Source of the DNA: Tistlia consotensis USBA 355
GTDB lineage: Bacteria > Pseudomonadota > Alphaproteobacteria > Kiloniellales > DSM-21159
Assembly (NCBI RefSeq): GCF_900177295.1
Contig: NZ_FWZX01000002.1
Coordinates: 94,124 to 158,123 of the forward strand
Length of the DNA stretch: 64,000 nt
Reading direction: 5' to 3'
In this document: positions 16,446 through 25,239 of the stretch, one piece after another
Layout of the letters: every line of letters begins with the position of its first letter
How positions within the stretch are numbered: position 1 is the first letter of the stretch
Made by a program: the position numbers and the translations under genes
Notes under the pieces: generated by a model
Seen by the model: only the letters and a program-made list of their open reading frames with translations
What the model was told of the DNA's origin: nothing
Database searches by the model: none

Positions 16446-18575
16446 GTGACACAGGGCTCGGCCATCGAGGGTGCGCCAGCGCGGGGGAACGCGACTCCCG
16501 CCCCGGGCTCCGACGGCCGGCTCAAGGTCGAGGCGCTGGGCGGACTCGCCTTCGCCTTCCTCGAGCGGCCGATCGACCTGCCGAGCCGCAAGGCGCGGGC
16601 GCTGCTCGGCTATCTCGCCTCGACGCGGGGCGGCCGGGCCAGCCGGGAGCATCTGGTCGGCCTGCTGTGGAGCGAGTCGTCCGAGGAGAAGGCCCGGGCC
16701 TCGCTGCGCCAGGCCATCCGCCTGCTGCGCCAGACCTTCCAGGAGATCGGCTTCGAGGGCTTCGAGGCCGGCCGCAGCGAGATCTCGCTGCGGCCGGAGG
16801 CGGTCAGGCTCGACGTCGCCGAGGTGACCGACGCCGTCGAGCGCGGCGTCGTGCACCAGGCGCTGTTCGGGCGGGAGCGGATCGCCGACTCGCTGATCGC
16901 CGGCTACGAGGATCTCGATCCGGCGCTGCGCAGCTGGCTGGTCGTGCAGCGCGAGATGCTCGGGCAGAAGCTGGCGCGCGGTCTCGAGCTGCAGCTCGCC
17001 GACGCGGCGCAGGCCGAACCCGGAGCCGGCAAGGGCGCGGCCGAGGCGCTGCTGCTGCTCGATCCCACCCACGAGGGCGCCTGCCGCCACCTGATGCTGG
17101 CGCGCGCCCGGACCGGCGACGTCGCCTCGGCCCTTGCCCTCTACAACAAGCTCTACGAGCTGCTCGACCGGGAGTACGACGTCGAGCCCTCGGAGCCGAC
17201 CCAGGAGCTGGTCGTCGCGATCAAGCTCGGCGAGGTCCAGGCCGCCGAGACGCCGCGCGCGGCCGGCGGCGAGGCCCGGGGCGAGCAGGGCGGCGTGGCG
17301 CGCCCGCCGGCCGCGGACGCCTCGCCCCGGCTGACGCTGCTGGTCGGCCACTTCGATCTCGACGGCGTCGGGGACGAGCAGAAGTACCTCTGCCTCGGCT
17401 TCCGCTCCGAGCTGATCTCGACCCTGACGCGCTTCCGCTTCTGGTCGATCGTCGACCTGTCCAACTCGGCGCTGCAGTTCAACCCGCAGTCCTTCCCGGA
17501 GCCGACCTACCTGATCCACGGCCAGCTCTACCGCGACGCGGCCAGCGTCTACCTGGTGATGGAGCTGAAGGAGCCGGCGTCGGGGCTGGTGGTCTGGAGC
17601 GAGCGCTTCGTGCTGATGCTCGACAACTACTTCTCGGCGCAGCAGAAGGTCGTCCGCAAGATCGCCTTCTCGCTCAATGTCCACATCTCGCAGGAGCGGC
17701 TGCAGCGGGTCGCCGGCCAGCCGGACATCTCGCTGGACGTCTACGACCGCTGGCTGCGCGGCCATGCCTTCGTGCTGAAGTGGGCGCCGGACCTGCGCTG
17801 GCGGGCGGTCGACATCTTCAAGTCGATCATCGAGGACTGCCCGCAGTTCGCCATGGCCTACAGCAGCCTGGTCGGCGTGCTCAACAGCAACCACTTCATC
17901 TTCCCGGGCATGAGCCGGAGCAGCGAGGTCGAGCGCGAGGCCCTGTCGCTGGCGAAGAAGGCGGTCGAGATCGACCCGCTGGATTCGCGCTCGCAGCTGC
18001 ACCTGGCCTGGTCGCAGGCGATGAACGGCGAGCATTCGATCGCCGAGCTCGGCTTCAAGCTGGCCTGCGAGCTCAACGAGTACGACTCCTGGACCACCGC
18101 CTCGGCGGCCGGTGGCCTCGCCTTCTGCGGGCGCCCGGAGATCGCGGGTCCGCTGTCCGAGAAGGCGATCGAGCTGGCGGTCGCGCCGGTGCCGATGGTC
18201 TGGGCCTACGTCGGCTGCGTCCGCTACATCTGCGGCGACTATGCCGGCTGCGTGCAGGCCGCGACGCAATCCGAGGACGAGGTGCTGGTGATGGCCGGCT
18301 GGAAGGTCGCCGCCCTGCGCCGGCTCGGGCGTCCTGACGAGGCGCGCAGCCACGTCGGCCAGCTGTTCCGGCGCATCGTTGCCGGCTGGCGCGGCGAGGC
18401 CGAGCCGTCGGTCGAGACCATGATCGCCTGGCTGGTCGGCTGCTTCCCGATCCGCGACCAGTCGATCCTCGACGACCTGAGGGCGCAACTGCGCGCCGCC
18501 TGCTCCGAGCCCTATCCGCTCGACGACGACGACGCGCTGTCGCTGGTCGGTCAGGTGCGCACCGGCGCCAAGTGA
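16446..18575 (+). CDS. BTAD (SARP-type) and TPR transcriptional regulator
   Basis: This protein of about 709 residues has an N-terminal OmpR-like winged helix (LPSRKARALLGYLA, RASREHLVGLLW) and a bacterial transcriptional activator (BTAD) region of TPR-like helices up to about residue 250. A middle domain (about 300-430: GFRSELISTLTRFRFWSIV, YLIHGQLYRD, GLVVWSERF) resembles the FlgO/TolB-like domain of alphaproteobacterial cyclase- and CadC-like regulators. The rest is TPR repeats. No kinase, cyclase or membrane helix is seen, so it is probably a cytoplasmic one-component sensor. The GTG at 16446 is preceded by GGGGGAAG. An upstream in-frame GTG at 16356 is possible. It lies between the ClC gene and the convergent peroxidase gene. 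Confidence 0.8.
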   Translation: MTQGSAIEGAPARGNATPAPGSDGRLKVEALGGLAFAFLERPIDLPSRKARALLGYLASTRGGRASREHLVGLLWSESSEEKARASLRQAIRLLRQTFQEIGFEGFEAGRSEISLRPEAVRLDVAEVTDAVERGVVHQALFGRERIADSLIAGYEDLDPALRSWLVVQREMLGQKLARGLELQLADAAQAEPGAGKGAAEALLLLDPTHEGACRHLMLARARTGDVASALALYNKLYELLDREYDVEPSEPTQELVVAIKLGEVQAAETPRAAGGEARGEQGGVARPPAADASPRLTLLVGHFDLDGVGDEQKYLCLGFRSELISTLTRFRFWSIVDLSNSALQFNPQSFPEPTYLIHGQLYRDAASVYLVMELKEPASGLVVWSERFVLMLDNYFSAQQKVVRKIAFSLNVHISQERLQRVAGQPDISLDVYDRWLRGHAFVLKWAPDLRWRAVDIFKSIIEDCPQFAMAYSSLVGVLNSNHFIFPGMSRSSEVEREALSLAKKAVEIDPLDSRSQLHLAWSQAMNGEHSIAELGFKLACELNEYDSWTTASAAGGLAFCGRPEIAGPLSEKAIELAVAPVPMVWAYVGCVRYICGDYAGCVQAATQSEDEVLVMAGWKVAALRRLGRPDEARSHVGQLFRRIVAGWRGEAEPSVETMIAWLVGCFPIRDQSILDDLRAQLRAACSEPYPLDDDDALSLVGQVRTGAK

Positions 18576-18591
18576 CCCGCGCGCCAGGGGC

Positions 18592-18966
18592 TCAGGTGCA
18601 CAGCGAGCAGGTGTAGTCGCCGACGCGGAACTCGAAGAAGGCGAGGTCGTCCGGGAAGTCGCCCCTGACCCGCTTCGCGTAGTTCGGGTCCAGGTGGTAC
18701 TCCTGGTTCGGGTCGGCGATGCGGTTGCGCGTGTCCTGCAGCATGTCCGCCGGCGGGATCTTGATGGTCCAGACCTCCTTGGTGGTCTTGATGAAGTTCA
18801 GCTTCGTGATGTAGCTCGGCAGCGGGAACGCGATGATGCCCTCCAGCTGCTGGGCGGCCTCGTCCAGGGTCTGCGGGATCGGCATGCGCCCGTCCGACCA
18901 CTCCATGACGCGACGCCCGAAGGCCTGGCGGTCAAGGATGTTGATGCGCTCGATGAACTCGGTCAT
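18592..18966 (-). CDS. Small hypothetical protein with C-terminal Cys pair, next to heme peroxidase
   Basis: This is a 124-residue soluble protein of unknown function. It has no signal peptide or membrane helix. The middle part (YITKLNFIKTTKEVWTIKIPPADML) is beta-rich and basic. The protein ends in YTCSLCT, a CxxC-like pair at the extreme C-terminus. It lies 97 bases downstream of the animal-type heme peroxidase gene on the same strand, so the two are probably co-transcribed, and this could be a peroxidase accessory or substrate. It ends 16 bases from the convergent BTAD regulator. I know of no family assignment. Confidence 0.65.
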   Translation of the reverse strand: MTEFIERINILDRQAFGRRVMEWSDGRMPIPQTLDEAAQQLEGIIAFPLPSYITKLNFIKTTKEVWTIKIPPADMLQDTRNRIADPNQEYHLDPNYAKRVRGDFPDDLAFFEFRVGDYTCSLCT

Positions 18967-19063
18967 GGGGTTCTCCCCTTGCTTGGCTGCTTCGACCCTG
19001 CCGTTCTCGGCCGCCGCAGGGATTCGGAACTGAGGTGGGGCGGCCGCGCCGGACGGGCTCGGA

Positions 19064-20842
19064 TCAGAAGGGCGGCTCGCCGCGTCGCGCGCGATCGCCG
19101 GCGATGAAGGCGATCAGCTCGGGCAGGGTGCCCGGCACGGCCCCGGCGAAGACGCTGTCGGCCGCCGCCGCCACCTCGGGGTCGCCCTCGACGACCGGCT
19201 GCATGACCCTGAGCGCCGAGAGCATGACGCCGGCGACGATGGTCGAGCCGAGGATGCCGAGCCGCTCGCCGCACTTGTCCATGGCGGCCTCGAAGAGCGT
19301 GAAGAAGTAGAGCGGCGGGTTCTCGGCGATCGCCTCGGCCTCGCCGCGCTCGAAGCCGTGGAACGGCGTCGCCAGCAGCCACTCCTTGATCGCGCGCTTG
19401 CGGATCTTCGGGAAGCCGAGCAGGTCCGAGCGGGCCTTGTCGCTCGGCGGCAGCCGGGCGATCAGCGAGTCGACGGTGCGCATGCCGCAGCCGACGCTGC
19501 GCATCAGGTCGCGGTGCATGACGCCGTGGCCGGTCCGGGTGTCGCCGACCACCAGGGTGGTGTCGCCGGCCATCGCGCCGCCGCCGAACTGGGGATTGAT
19601 GCGCCGGCCGAGGTTCGGCTTCACCGCCGGATCGATCTCGAAGAAGTGCTTCCAGTCGACCAGCCAGTCGGTGCCGAGCGGCAGCAGGCTGGGGCTGCGC
19701 GCCGAGCTGCGCTCGAGCAGCTGGTAGATCGTGCCCGGCCGGCGCTGGATCCCGTTGACCACGTAGTTCGGCCGGACCAGCCGGTGGGCGAAGCGGTAGA
19801 CCGCGTGGGAGAACTCGACCGGGATGCGCTGCTCGTCGGGCGAGACCGAGAAGAGCGGATGGTGGTGACGGCCCCTCGAGAGATCGCTCAGGGCCGTCTC
19901 CAGCCCGCTGTAGACGCCGGTGTCGAGCAGCCGCTTCAGCAGGTCCTGGACGACGATCCGCCGGAACACGTAGGCGACGATCTTGCGCGTCCGGATGAAG
20001 TGCTCGTAGTGCTCCAGGTTGCTGCTGCGCGTCGTCAGCGGGCCGGCCGTGGCGTCGAGCACGATGTTGTGGAACTCGTGGAACAGCGCGGTCATCTGCG
20101 ACAGGATCAGGCTGTCGTCGTTGCGCGAATCGGCGAGCAGCGTATCGGTCAGGCCGGGGCGCGCGACCTCCTCGACGAAGGGGCAGCTGGCCCGCGGGAT
20201 GTCGCGCGCGGGAAAGCCCGGCTCGAGCGGCCGCTCGCCCCACTTGGCCTTGTCGGGGCCGGTTTCCGCCTTGCCGACCCGGCCCAGGCGCAGGCGCTTG
20301 CGGACGTAGCTCCAGCTGTCCGGGGGCGCGGCGAAGGGCGCCGGCGTGACCAGCGGGCCGGCGCCGTAGATCGTCTCCAGGAACAGGCGCTGGGTGCGGA
20401 AGTTGCGCGCCGCGCGCACCTCCTGCTGGTCGGAGTGGGCGATCGGCGCGACGTGGGCGACCAGGTCGTGCGCAACCAGCTGGGCGAAGTAGGTGTAGCC
20501 GGCCGGCAGGTTCGGGTTGTCCTCGGCCTTGTAGCCGCAGTGCTGGTCCTCGTAGTCCTGGCGCGAGCCGAGCGTCATGCGCCGGAACAGACGGTCGAGC
20601 GTGCCGACGGATTCGTCCGGCGCGGCCGCCTCGGGGGCCTCGTCGGCCGTGTCGGGCTCCTCGCCGAGCCGCACGACCTTGCGGTCGGTCGGATAGCCGT
20701 CGAACAGCTCGTCGTCTGCCGCCGGGCCGAAGGCGTTGCTGCGGCCGAGGTGGTGTCCGAGCCGGTGCGCCAGGGCATCGCCCCTGTCCTGCGCGCGCGC
20801 CTTCGGCTCCGTGAGCTGCGGGCCGCTGAATGGGCAGTGCAT
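19064..20842 (-). CDS. Animal-type heme peroxidase (An_peroxidase superfamily)
   Basis: This 592-residue protein is related to myeloperoxidase, peroxinectin and prostaglandin synthase. The distal motif YFAQLVAHDL (118-127) supplies Gln121, distal His125 and Ca-site Asp126. LADSRNDDSLILSQM (236-250) contains the catalytic Arg240. RFAHRLV (350-356) contains proximal His353. Two positions that form covalent heme esters in mammalian enzymes differ: the Asp before the distal His is Ala124, and the Glu of the Arg motif is Asp. Heme may therefore be non-covalently bound. Family members oxidise halides, thiocyanate, phenols or fatty acids. No Sec or Tat signal is visible. Its neighbours are ClC transporters, which invites a halide link, but this is inference. 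Confidence 0.88.
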   Translation of the reverse strand: MHCPFSGPQLTEPKARAQDRGDALAHRLGHHLGRSNAFGPAADDELFDGYPTDRKVVRLGEEPDTADEAPEAAAPDESVGTLDRLFRRMTLGSRQDYEDQHCGYKAEDNPNLPAGYTYFAQLVAHDLVAHVAPIAHSDQQEVRAARNFRTQRLFLETIYGAGPLVTPAPFAAPPDSWSYVRKRLRLGRVGKAETGPDKAKWGERPLEPGFPARDIPRASCPFVEEVARPGLTDTLLADSRNDDSLILSQMTALFHEFHNIVLDATAGPLTTRSSNLEHYEHFIRTRKIVAYVFRRIVVQDLLKRLLDTGVYSGLETALSDLSRGRHHHPLFSVSPDEQRIPVEFSHAVYRFAHRLVRPNYVVNGIQRRPGTIYQLLERSSARSPSLLPLGTDWLVDWKHFFEIDPAVKPNLGRRINPQFGGGAMAGDTTLVVGDTRTGHGVMHRDLMRSVGCGMRTVDSLIARLPPSDKARSDLLGFPKIRKRAIKEWLLATPFHGFERGEAEAIAENPPLYFFTLFEAAMDKCGERLGILGSTIVAGVMLSALRVMQPVVEGDPEVAAAADSVFAGAVPGTLPELIAFIAGDRARRGEPPF

Positions 20843-20939
20843 CGGATCCTCCCCCCTTGCCGATCGAACCCAGGCTCGATCCTCGGCGGCCGAGCGTGAA
20901 TCCAGCGTGATTCGCGAGGCGCTGAAAGCGCGCCCCCGG

Positions 20940-22769
20940 TTAGCCCGCCTCCTCCGACTGGCTCTGCAGCAGCAGGCGGTGGTAGGCGGCCATGATCTCG
21001 TGCTCGTGGGCGAGGCCGAGCAGGCGGCGGCTGTCGCGGTCCTCGACGACCGGCAGGTGGGCCTCGCCGGTCTGGCGGAAGCTGCGGATCGCCGCCTCCA
21101 GGTCGTCGTCGGCGGCCAGCAGCGGCGGGTTGCCGCGGGCGATCGCCAGCGCCGTCAGCTCGCCGTGGTCCTGGCCGTCGAAGGCGACGGCGGCGAGCTC
21201 TCCGTAGGTGATCAGGCCCTTCAGCACGCCGGCGCCGTCGACCACCGCCAGCTCGCCGTGGCGGGCCCGGGCGAAGGCCTCGCGCACCGCCGAGAGCGGC
21301 GACTCCGGCTCGATCCGCGGGATCTCGGTATCGGTCAGGCTGCGCACCTGGGTGTCGCGCAGCAGGCCGACGTCGCGGCCGCCCTGGATGTGGACGCCGC
21401 GGCGGGCGAGCTGCCAGGTGAAGAAGGAATGGCCGTGCATCTCCTGGACCAGCAGGCTGGCGATCGCCGTCGCGATCATCAGCGCGATGGTCAGGGCGTA
21501 GTCGCCGGTCATCTCGAAGACGATCAGGATCGTCGAGATCGGCGCGCCCAGAACGGCGCCGGTGACCGCGCCCATGCCGACGATGGTGTAGGCGCCCTGG
21601 CTGGAGGCGAGCTCGGGAAAGACGCTGCCGGCGACGATTCCGAAAACGCCGCCGAGCATCGCGCCGAGGAACAGCGAGGGCGAGAAGACCCCGCCGCCGA
21701 AGCCCGAGCCGAGCGTGATGCCGGTCGCCGCGGTCTTGGCGACGACCAGGGCCAGCATCAGGACCAGGCCGTAGCGCTCCTGCAGGGCGGCGTCGGTCGC
21801 CTCGTAGCCGACCCCCAGGACGTGCGGGAAGGCGAGGGCGATCAGGCCGAGCAGCAGGCCGCCGATCGCCGGCCAGGACCAGCGCGGCAGCCGGCTGCGC
21901 TGGAAGCACCAGTGCGAGAAGATGATCGCGTGCATGAACAGCAGGGCGGCGACCGCCGCCGTGACGCCGAGCAGCGCGAAGGCCGGAAACTCCCAGATCG
22001 AGACGTCCATGTGCGCGGCCGGCAGGATGAAGGCCGGGAAGTTGCCGTAGTGCATGCGGCTGACCAGCGTGCCCATGACGCCGGCGATGACGATCGGCGC
22101 GAAGGTCGCCAGGGCGTAGTGACCGACCACGACCTCCAGGGCGAAGAAGACGCCGGCGATCGGTGCGTTGAACGAGGCCGCGACCCCGGCCGCGACGCCG
22201 CAGCCGAGCAGCAGCCGCGTCTGGCGCCGCCCGAGGTGCAGGCGCCGCGCCAGGTGCGCGCCGATCGTCGCGCAGAGGTGGACGACCGGGCCCTCGCGTC
22301 CGGCCGAGCCGCCGATCCCCAGCGAAGCGGCCGAGACCGCGGCGACCTTGAGCCCGGCGGTCAGCGACATGCGGCCGCCCTTCAGCGCCGCCGCCTCGAT
22401 GACCTCGGCGACCGCCTGCGGCCGGCCGGCCGGCAGCAGGCGCTGCACCAGCACCCCGACGATCAGGCCGCCCAGGGTCGTGATCAGCAGCAGGTGCCAC
22501 CAGGCCAGGCTGGCCGCGGGGCTGGCCAGCTTCTCGCCGCCGACGCCGTAGCCGAGCCACTGCACGGCCTCGATCAGGTAGCGGAAGCCGATCGCCGCGA
22601 GGCCGGCGAGCAGGCCGATGACCACCGGGGCGACGCCGACGATCAGCTGCTCGGCGCTGGCGAGGCGGCGCAGGCCCTCGGCCAGGTGCCGGCGCGTCGG
22701 CAGGGGCGGGGCGCCCGCCGGGTCGGGGGGCCGGGACCTGTCTTTGCCGCTCTCCTCGGTCATCGCCAT
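20940..22769 (-). CDS. ClC-family chloride transporter with CBS domains (second of two)
   Basis: This 609-residue ClC-type membrane protein has its own cytoplasmic CBS pair (DVGLLRDTQVRSLTDTEIPRIEPESPLSAVREAF and the final 70 residues). GREGP (157-161) keeps the gating glutamate E159, and GSGFGGGVFSPSLFLG is intact. The first selectivity-filter motif, normally GxGxPE, reads RPQAVAEV here (about 116-123), so chloride coordination may differ from the first ClC. It lies 97 bases upstream of the heme peroxidase on the same strand, consistent with one transcript ClC-peroxidase-small protein. Two ATG codons (22769, 22763) are possible starts. Confidence 0.9.
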   Translation of the reverse strand: MAMTEESGKDRSRPPDPAGAPPLPTRRHLAEGLRRLASAEQLIVGVAPVVIGLLAGLAAIGFRYLIEAVQWLGYGVGGEKLASPAASLAWWHLLLITTLGGLIVGVLVQRLLPAGRPQAVAEVIEAAALKGGRMSLTAGLKVAAVSAASLGIGGSAGREGPVVHLCATIGAHLARRLHLGRRQTRLLLGCGVAAGVAASFNAPIAGVFFALEVVVGHYALATFAPIVIAGVMGTLVSRMHYGNFPAFILPAAHMDVSIWEFPAFALLGVTAAVAALLFMHAIIFSHWCFQRSRLPRWSWPAIGGLLLGLIALAFPHVLGVGYEATDAALQERYGLVLMLALVVAKTAATGITLGSGFGGGVFSPSLFLGAMLGGVFGIVAGSVFPELASSQGAYTIVGMGAVTGAVLGAPISTILIVFEMTGDYALTIALMIATAIASLLVQEMHGHSFFTWQLARRGVHIQGGRDVGLLRDTQVRSLTDTEIPRIEPESPLSAVREAFARARHGELAVVDGAGVLKGLITYGELAAVAFDGQDHGELTALAIARGNPPLLAADDDLEAAIRSFRQTGEAHLPVVEDRDSRRLLGLAHEHEIMAAYHRLLLQSQSEEAG

Positions 22770-22914
22770 CGGCCGCGGCTCCGGGGACCGATGCCCCGGG
22801 CCGGACCGCCTCTCTCGACTGCCGCTCCGCTGCGCGGCAGTCTAGATTGCGGTGCCCGCCCGCGTCGTCACAAGGCGCGAGGCTCGGAAAGAGGACAGGG
22901 AGAGGGAGGCCCGG

Positions 22915-23409
22915 ATGCCGGGAGTGACCATCCGACCGGCCGTCGAGGCCGACTGCGCGACGCTGCTGTCGCTGATCCGCGAGCTCGCGGTCTTCGAGGG
23001 GCTGCTCGACCACCTGGTCGTCGACGAGGCCAGGCTGCGCCGCGACGGCTTCGGGCCGACGCCACGCTTCTCCTGCCTGCTCGCCGAGGCGGACGGCGAG
23101 GCGCTCGGCCTCGCGCTCTACTTCCCGACCTACAGCACCTTCGCCGGCGAGGGCGCGCTCTACGTCGAGGACCTGATCGTGCGCGAGGCGGCGCGCGGCC
23201 GCGGCGTCGGACGGGCGCTGCTCGCGGCCTGCGCCGCCGAGGCCGAGCGCCAGGGCTGCGCCCGGGTCATGCTGGCGGTGCTCGACTGGAACCGGCCGGC
23301 GCGCCAGCTCTACGAGAGCCTCGGCTTCCGCGAGCTCTCGGCCTGGCGGCCCTACGGCCTTGCCGGCGAGGCCTTCCGCGCGCTCGCCCGCGAAGGGCGC
23401 GGCGACTGA
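22915..23409 (+). CDS. GNAT N-acetyltransferase, diamine acetyltransferase (SSAT)-like
   Basis: This is a 164-residue GCN5-related acetyltransferase. The acetyl-CoA-binding loop is REAARGRGVGRALL (about residues 94-107), preceded by the beta-4 segment LYVEDLIV. LDWNRPARQLYESLGFRE is the typical end. The FPTYSTFAGEGALYVEDLIV pattern is like spermidine/spermine acetyltransferases, which acetylate polyamines or thialysine. That assignment is by resemblance only. GGGAGAGGGAGG before the ATG at 22915 is a strong ribosome-binding site. It converges on the thioesterase gene with three bases between the stops. Confidence 0.83.
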   Translation: MPGVTIRPAVEADCATLLSLIRELAVFEGLLDHLVVDEARLRRDGFGPTPRFSCLLAEADGEALGLALYFPTYSTFAGEGALYVEDLIVREAARGRGVGRALLAACAAEAERQGCARVMLAVLDWNRPARQLYESLGFRELSAWRPYGLAGEAFRALAREGRGD

Positions 23410-23412
23410 GCC

Positions 23413-23901
23413 TTACCGCTTCGGCGCCGGCATGGCGATGCTCTTGCCGACCGCGGCGGGCCGCGGCAGGGCGGCATGCGCGCGCCCGATGGCGTCCAGC
23501 GCCGCGTAGATCTCGTCCGGCATCTCGGCGACCCGGCGCGTGTTGAGGTCGACGAAGAGGCTCATCCACTCGACCGTCGCGGCCAGGAAATCCTCCTCGG
23601 CGTGGCGCATGGTCATGAAGGTGTGCAGGCGCTTGCGGTCGTAGCCGATGACCTGGAGCGTCAGCGCGATCGGCGCGTCGAGCTTCAGCTCGGCGTGGTA
23701 GCTGACGTGGGCCTCGCCGGTGAAGATCGTGCCGCCGGTGCGCTCGCGGAACGCCTGGTCGACGCCGATCCGGTCCATGAAGACGTCGTAGCCGCGATCG
23801 AAGGCGAAGAGGTAGAAGGCGACGTTCATGTGGCCGTTGTAGTCGATCCAGCCGGGCTCGACCTTCAGGCGCTTCACTTCCAACGGCCCCTGGCTCGACA
23901 T
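23413..23901 (-). CDS. Hot-dog fold acyl-CoA thioesterase (4HBT family)
   Basis: This is a 162-residue single hot-dog domain. The start motif WIDYNGHMNVAFYLFAFDRGYDVF contains the catalytic Asp and the D-x-x-x-H-x-N pattern of YbgC/4-hydroxybenzoyl-CoA-type thioesterases. EAHVSYHAELKLDAPI and TLQVIGYDRKRLHTFMTM form the beta sheet. Similar proteins in alphaproteobacteria serve carnitine/betainyl-CoA breakdown, but no carnitine genes are adjacent, so the substrate is unassigned. I start at the ATG at 23901 (MSSQGPLEV). The upstream extension is Arg-rich and unlikely. Confidence 0.82.
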   Translation of the reverse strand: MSSQGPLEVKRLKVEPGWIDYNGHMNVAFYLFAFDRGYDVFMDRIGVDQAFRERTGGTIFTGEAHVSYHAELKLDAPIALTLQVIGYDRKRLHTFMTMRHAEEDFLAATVEWMSLFVDLNTRRVAEMPDEIYAALDAIGRAHAALPRPAAVGKSIAMPAPKR

Positions 23902-24020
23902 CGTGGGCGGCTCCTCTCGCTGCTGGTCCTTGGTCGGGCGGCGGAGCCTAGCCAATTGGCCGGACCGGCGAAAGCAGGCTAGCTTGCCGGGAAAACAACG
24001 ACGAACGCGGACCTTCCTGC

Positions 24021-24965
24021 TTGCCCCTGCTCGCCTTCCTCGGTCGCCACGGAACCAGGGCCCTCTTCGCCGGCGTGTTCCTGGGCATTGCGCTGCCCGG
24101 TCTCGCGGCCCTGTTCCGGCCGCTGCTCGGCCCGGCCGTGGCGCTGCTGCTGCTGCTCGCCCTGCTGCGGGTCGACTGGCAGGCGATGGGTGCCGTGGTG
24201 CGCCGGCCCTGGCTGTGCGCGGCTCTCGTCGCCTGGATCCTGCTCGGCTCGCCGCTGGTCATGTGGGGCTGCCTGCAGCTGCTGGCCCTGCCGCAGCCGC
24301 TGACCGTCGCCCTGGTGCTGATGAGCGCGGCGCCGCCGATCGTCGGCGGCGCCGCCATCGCCATGCTGATCGGCCTCGACGGGGCGCTGGCCGTGGTCAT
24401 CGCGCTGTTCTCGACGCTGCTGGCGCCGCTCAGCGTGCCGCCGTTGGCGCTGCTGCTGCTCGGGCTCGACCTCCAGATCGGCCTCTTCGCCTTCATGGGC
24501 CGGCTGGCGGCCATCGTCGCCCTGGCCTTCGCCGGGGCCTGGCTGCTGCGCCGCCTGGTCGGGCTGCCGCGACTCCGCAGCCTGTCCGGCCACATCGACG
24601 GCCTGGTCGTGCTGATCATGCTGGTCTTCGCCGTGGCGATCATGGACGGCGTCACCCGGACCCTGCTCGAGCGCCCCGGCACCGTCGCGCTCTGGCTGGC
24701 CGCCGCCTTCGTCGCCAATCCGGGGCTGCAGCTGATCGCCGCGCTGCTGTTCCGGCCGCTCGGCCTGCGGCGCGCGCTGACCGTCGGGCTGCTCGCCGGC
24801 AACTGCAACATGGGGCTGCTGCTGGCCGCCCTGCCGCCGGGCGCGGACTTCGACGTCGTGCTCTACTTCGCCCTGGCGCAGCTGCCGATGTACATGCTGC
24901 CGGCGCTCGCCCTGCCGCTCTATCGACGGCTTCTCGAGGCGCGCGGCGCCTCTACCGGAGGGTGA
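24021..24965 (+). CDS. Bile-acid:sodium symporter-like membrane permease
   Basis: This is a 314-residue, roughly ten-helix inner-membrane protein. The central motifs SAAPPIVGGAAIAML (about 102-116) and GLLAGNCNMGLLLAALP (about 258-274) are the paired crossover elements of the BASS/SBF/AEC-like fold, which carries organic anions. Substrates across the family include bile acids, pantoate, pyruvate and auxin, so no substrate can be named. Translation seems to start at the TTG at 24021; there is no better ATG near the start of the hydrophobic region. It is divergent from the thioesterase gene (119 bases between). Confidence 0.75.
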   Translation: MPLLAFLGRHGTRALFAGVFLGIALPGLAALFRPLLGPAVALLLLLALLRVDWQAMGAVVRRPWLCAALVAWILLGSPLVMWGCLQLLALPQPLTVALVLMSAAPPIVGGAAIAMLIGLDGALAVVIALFSTLLAPLSVPPLALLLLGLDLQIGLFAFMGRLAAIVALAFAGAWLLRRLVGLPRLRSLSGHIDGLVVLIMLVFAVAIMDGVTRTLLERPGTVALWLAAAFVANPGLQLIAALLFRPLGLRRALTVGLLAGNCNMGLLLAALPPGADFDVVLYFALAQLPMYMLPALALPLYRRLLEARGASTGG

Positions 24966-25044
24966 GGCGGCGATCATCGGCTCGCGAATTATCTGCGGCA
25001 TTTCTGCCACAGACGGGGCGACGGCGGGGCGGCCGTTCCGTCAC

Positions 25045-25073
25045 CTGACTGGTGTTCGGTGCGGTGCTATGAT
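25045..25073 (+). promoter_or_regulatory. mlaA: Likely sigma-70-type promoter of mlaA-mlaC
   Basis: CTGACT (25045-25050) and TATGAT (25068-25073) are separated by exactly 17 bases and match TTGACA/TATAAT at four and five of six positions. They lie about 165 bases upstream of the chosen mlaA start, in a less GC-rich part of the 274-base gap. Confidence 0.55.
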
Positions 25074-25239
25074 ATCCGCAGTGCCGCTATGGGCAGGATG
25101 AGGGGCGCTTGCGAGAGCCGAGTCCGGCAACCGGCTAAGCAAGCTGACCTTAACGAATTTGGACGAGACTCCTGGTAGCGCAATACCGTCAGGCGAGTCG
25201 GCGGCTATGCGAGGATCGGGAGTGAGAAGACAGATCGGG

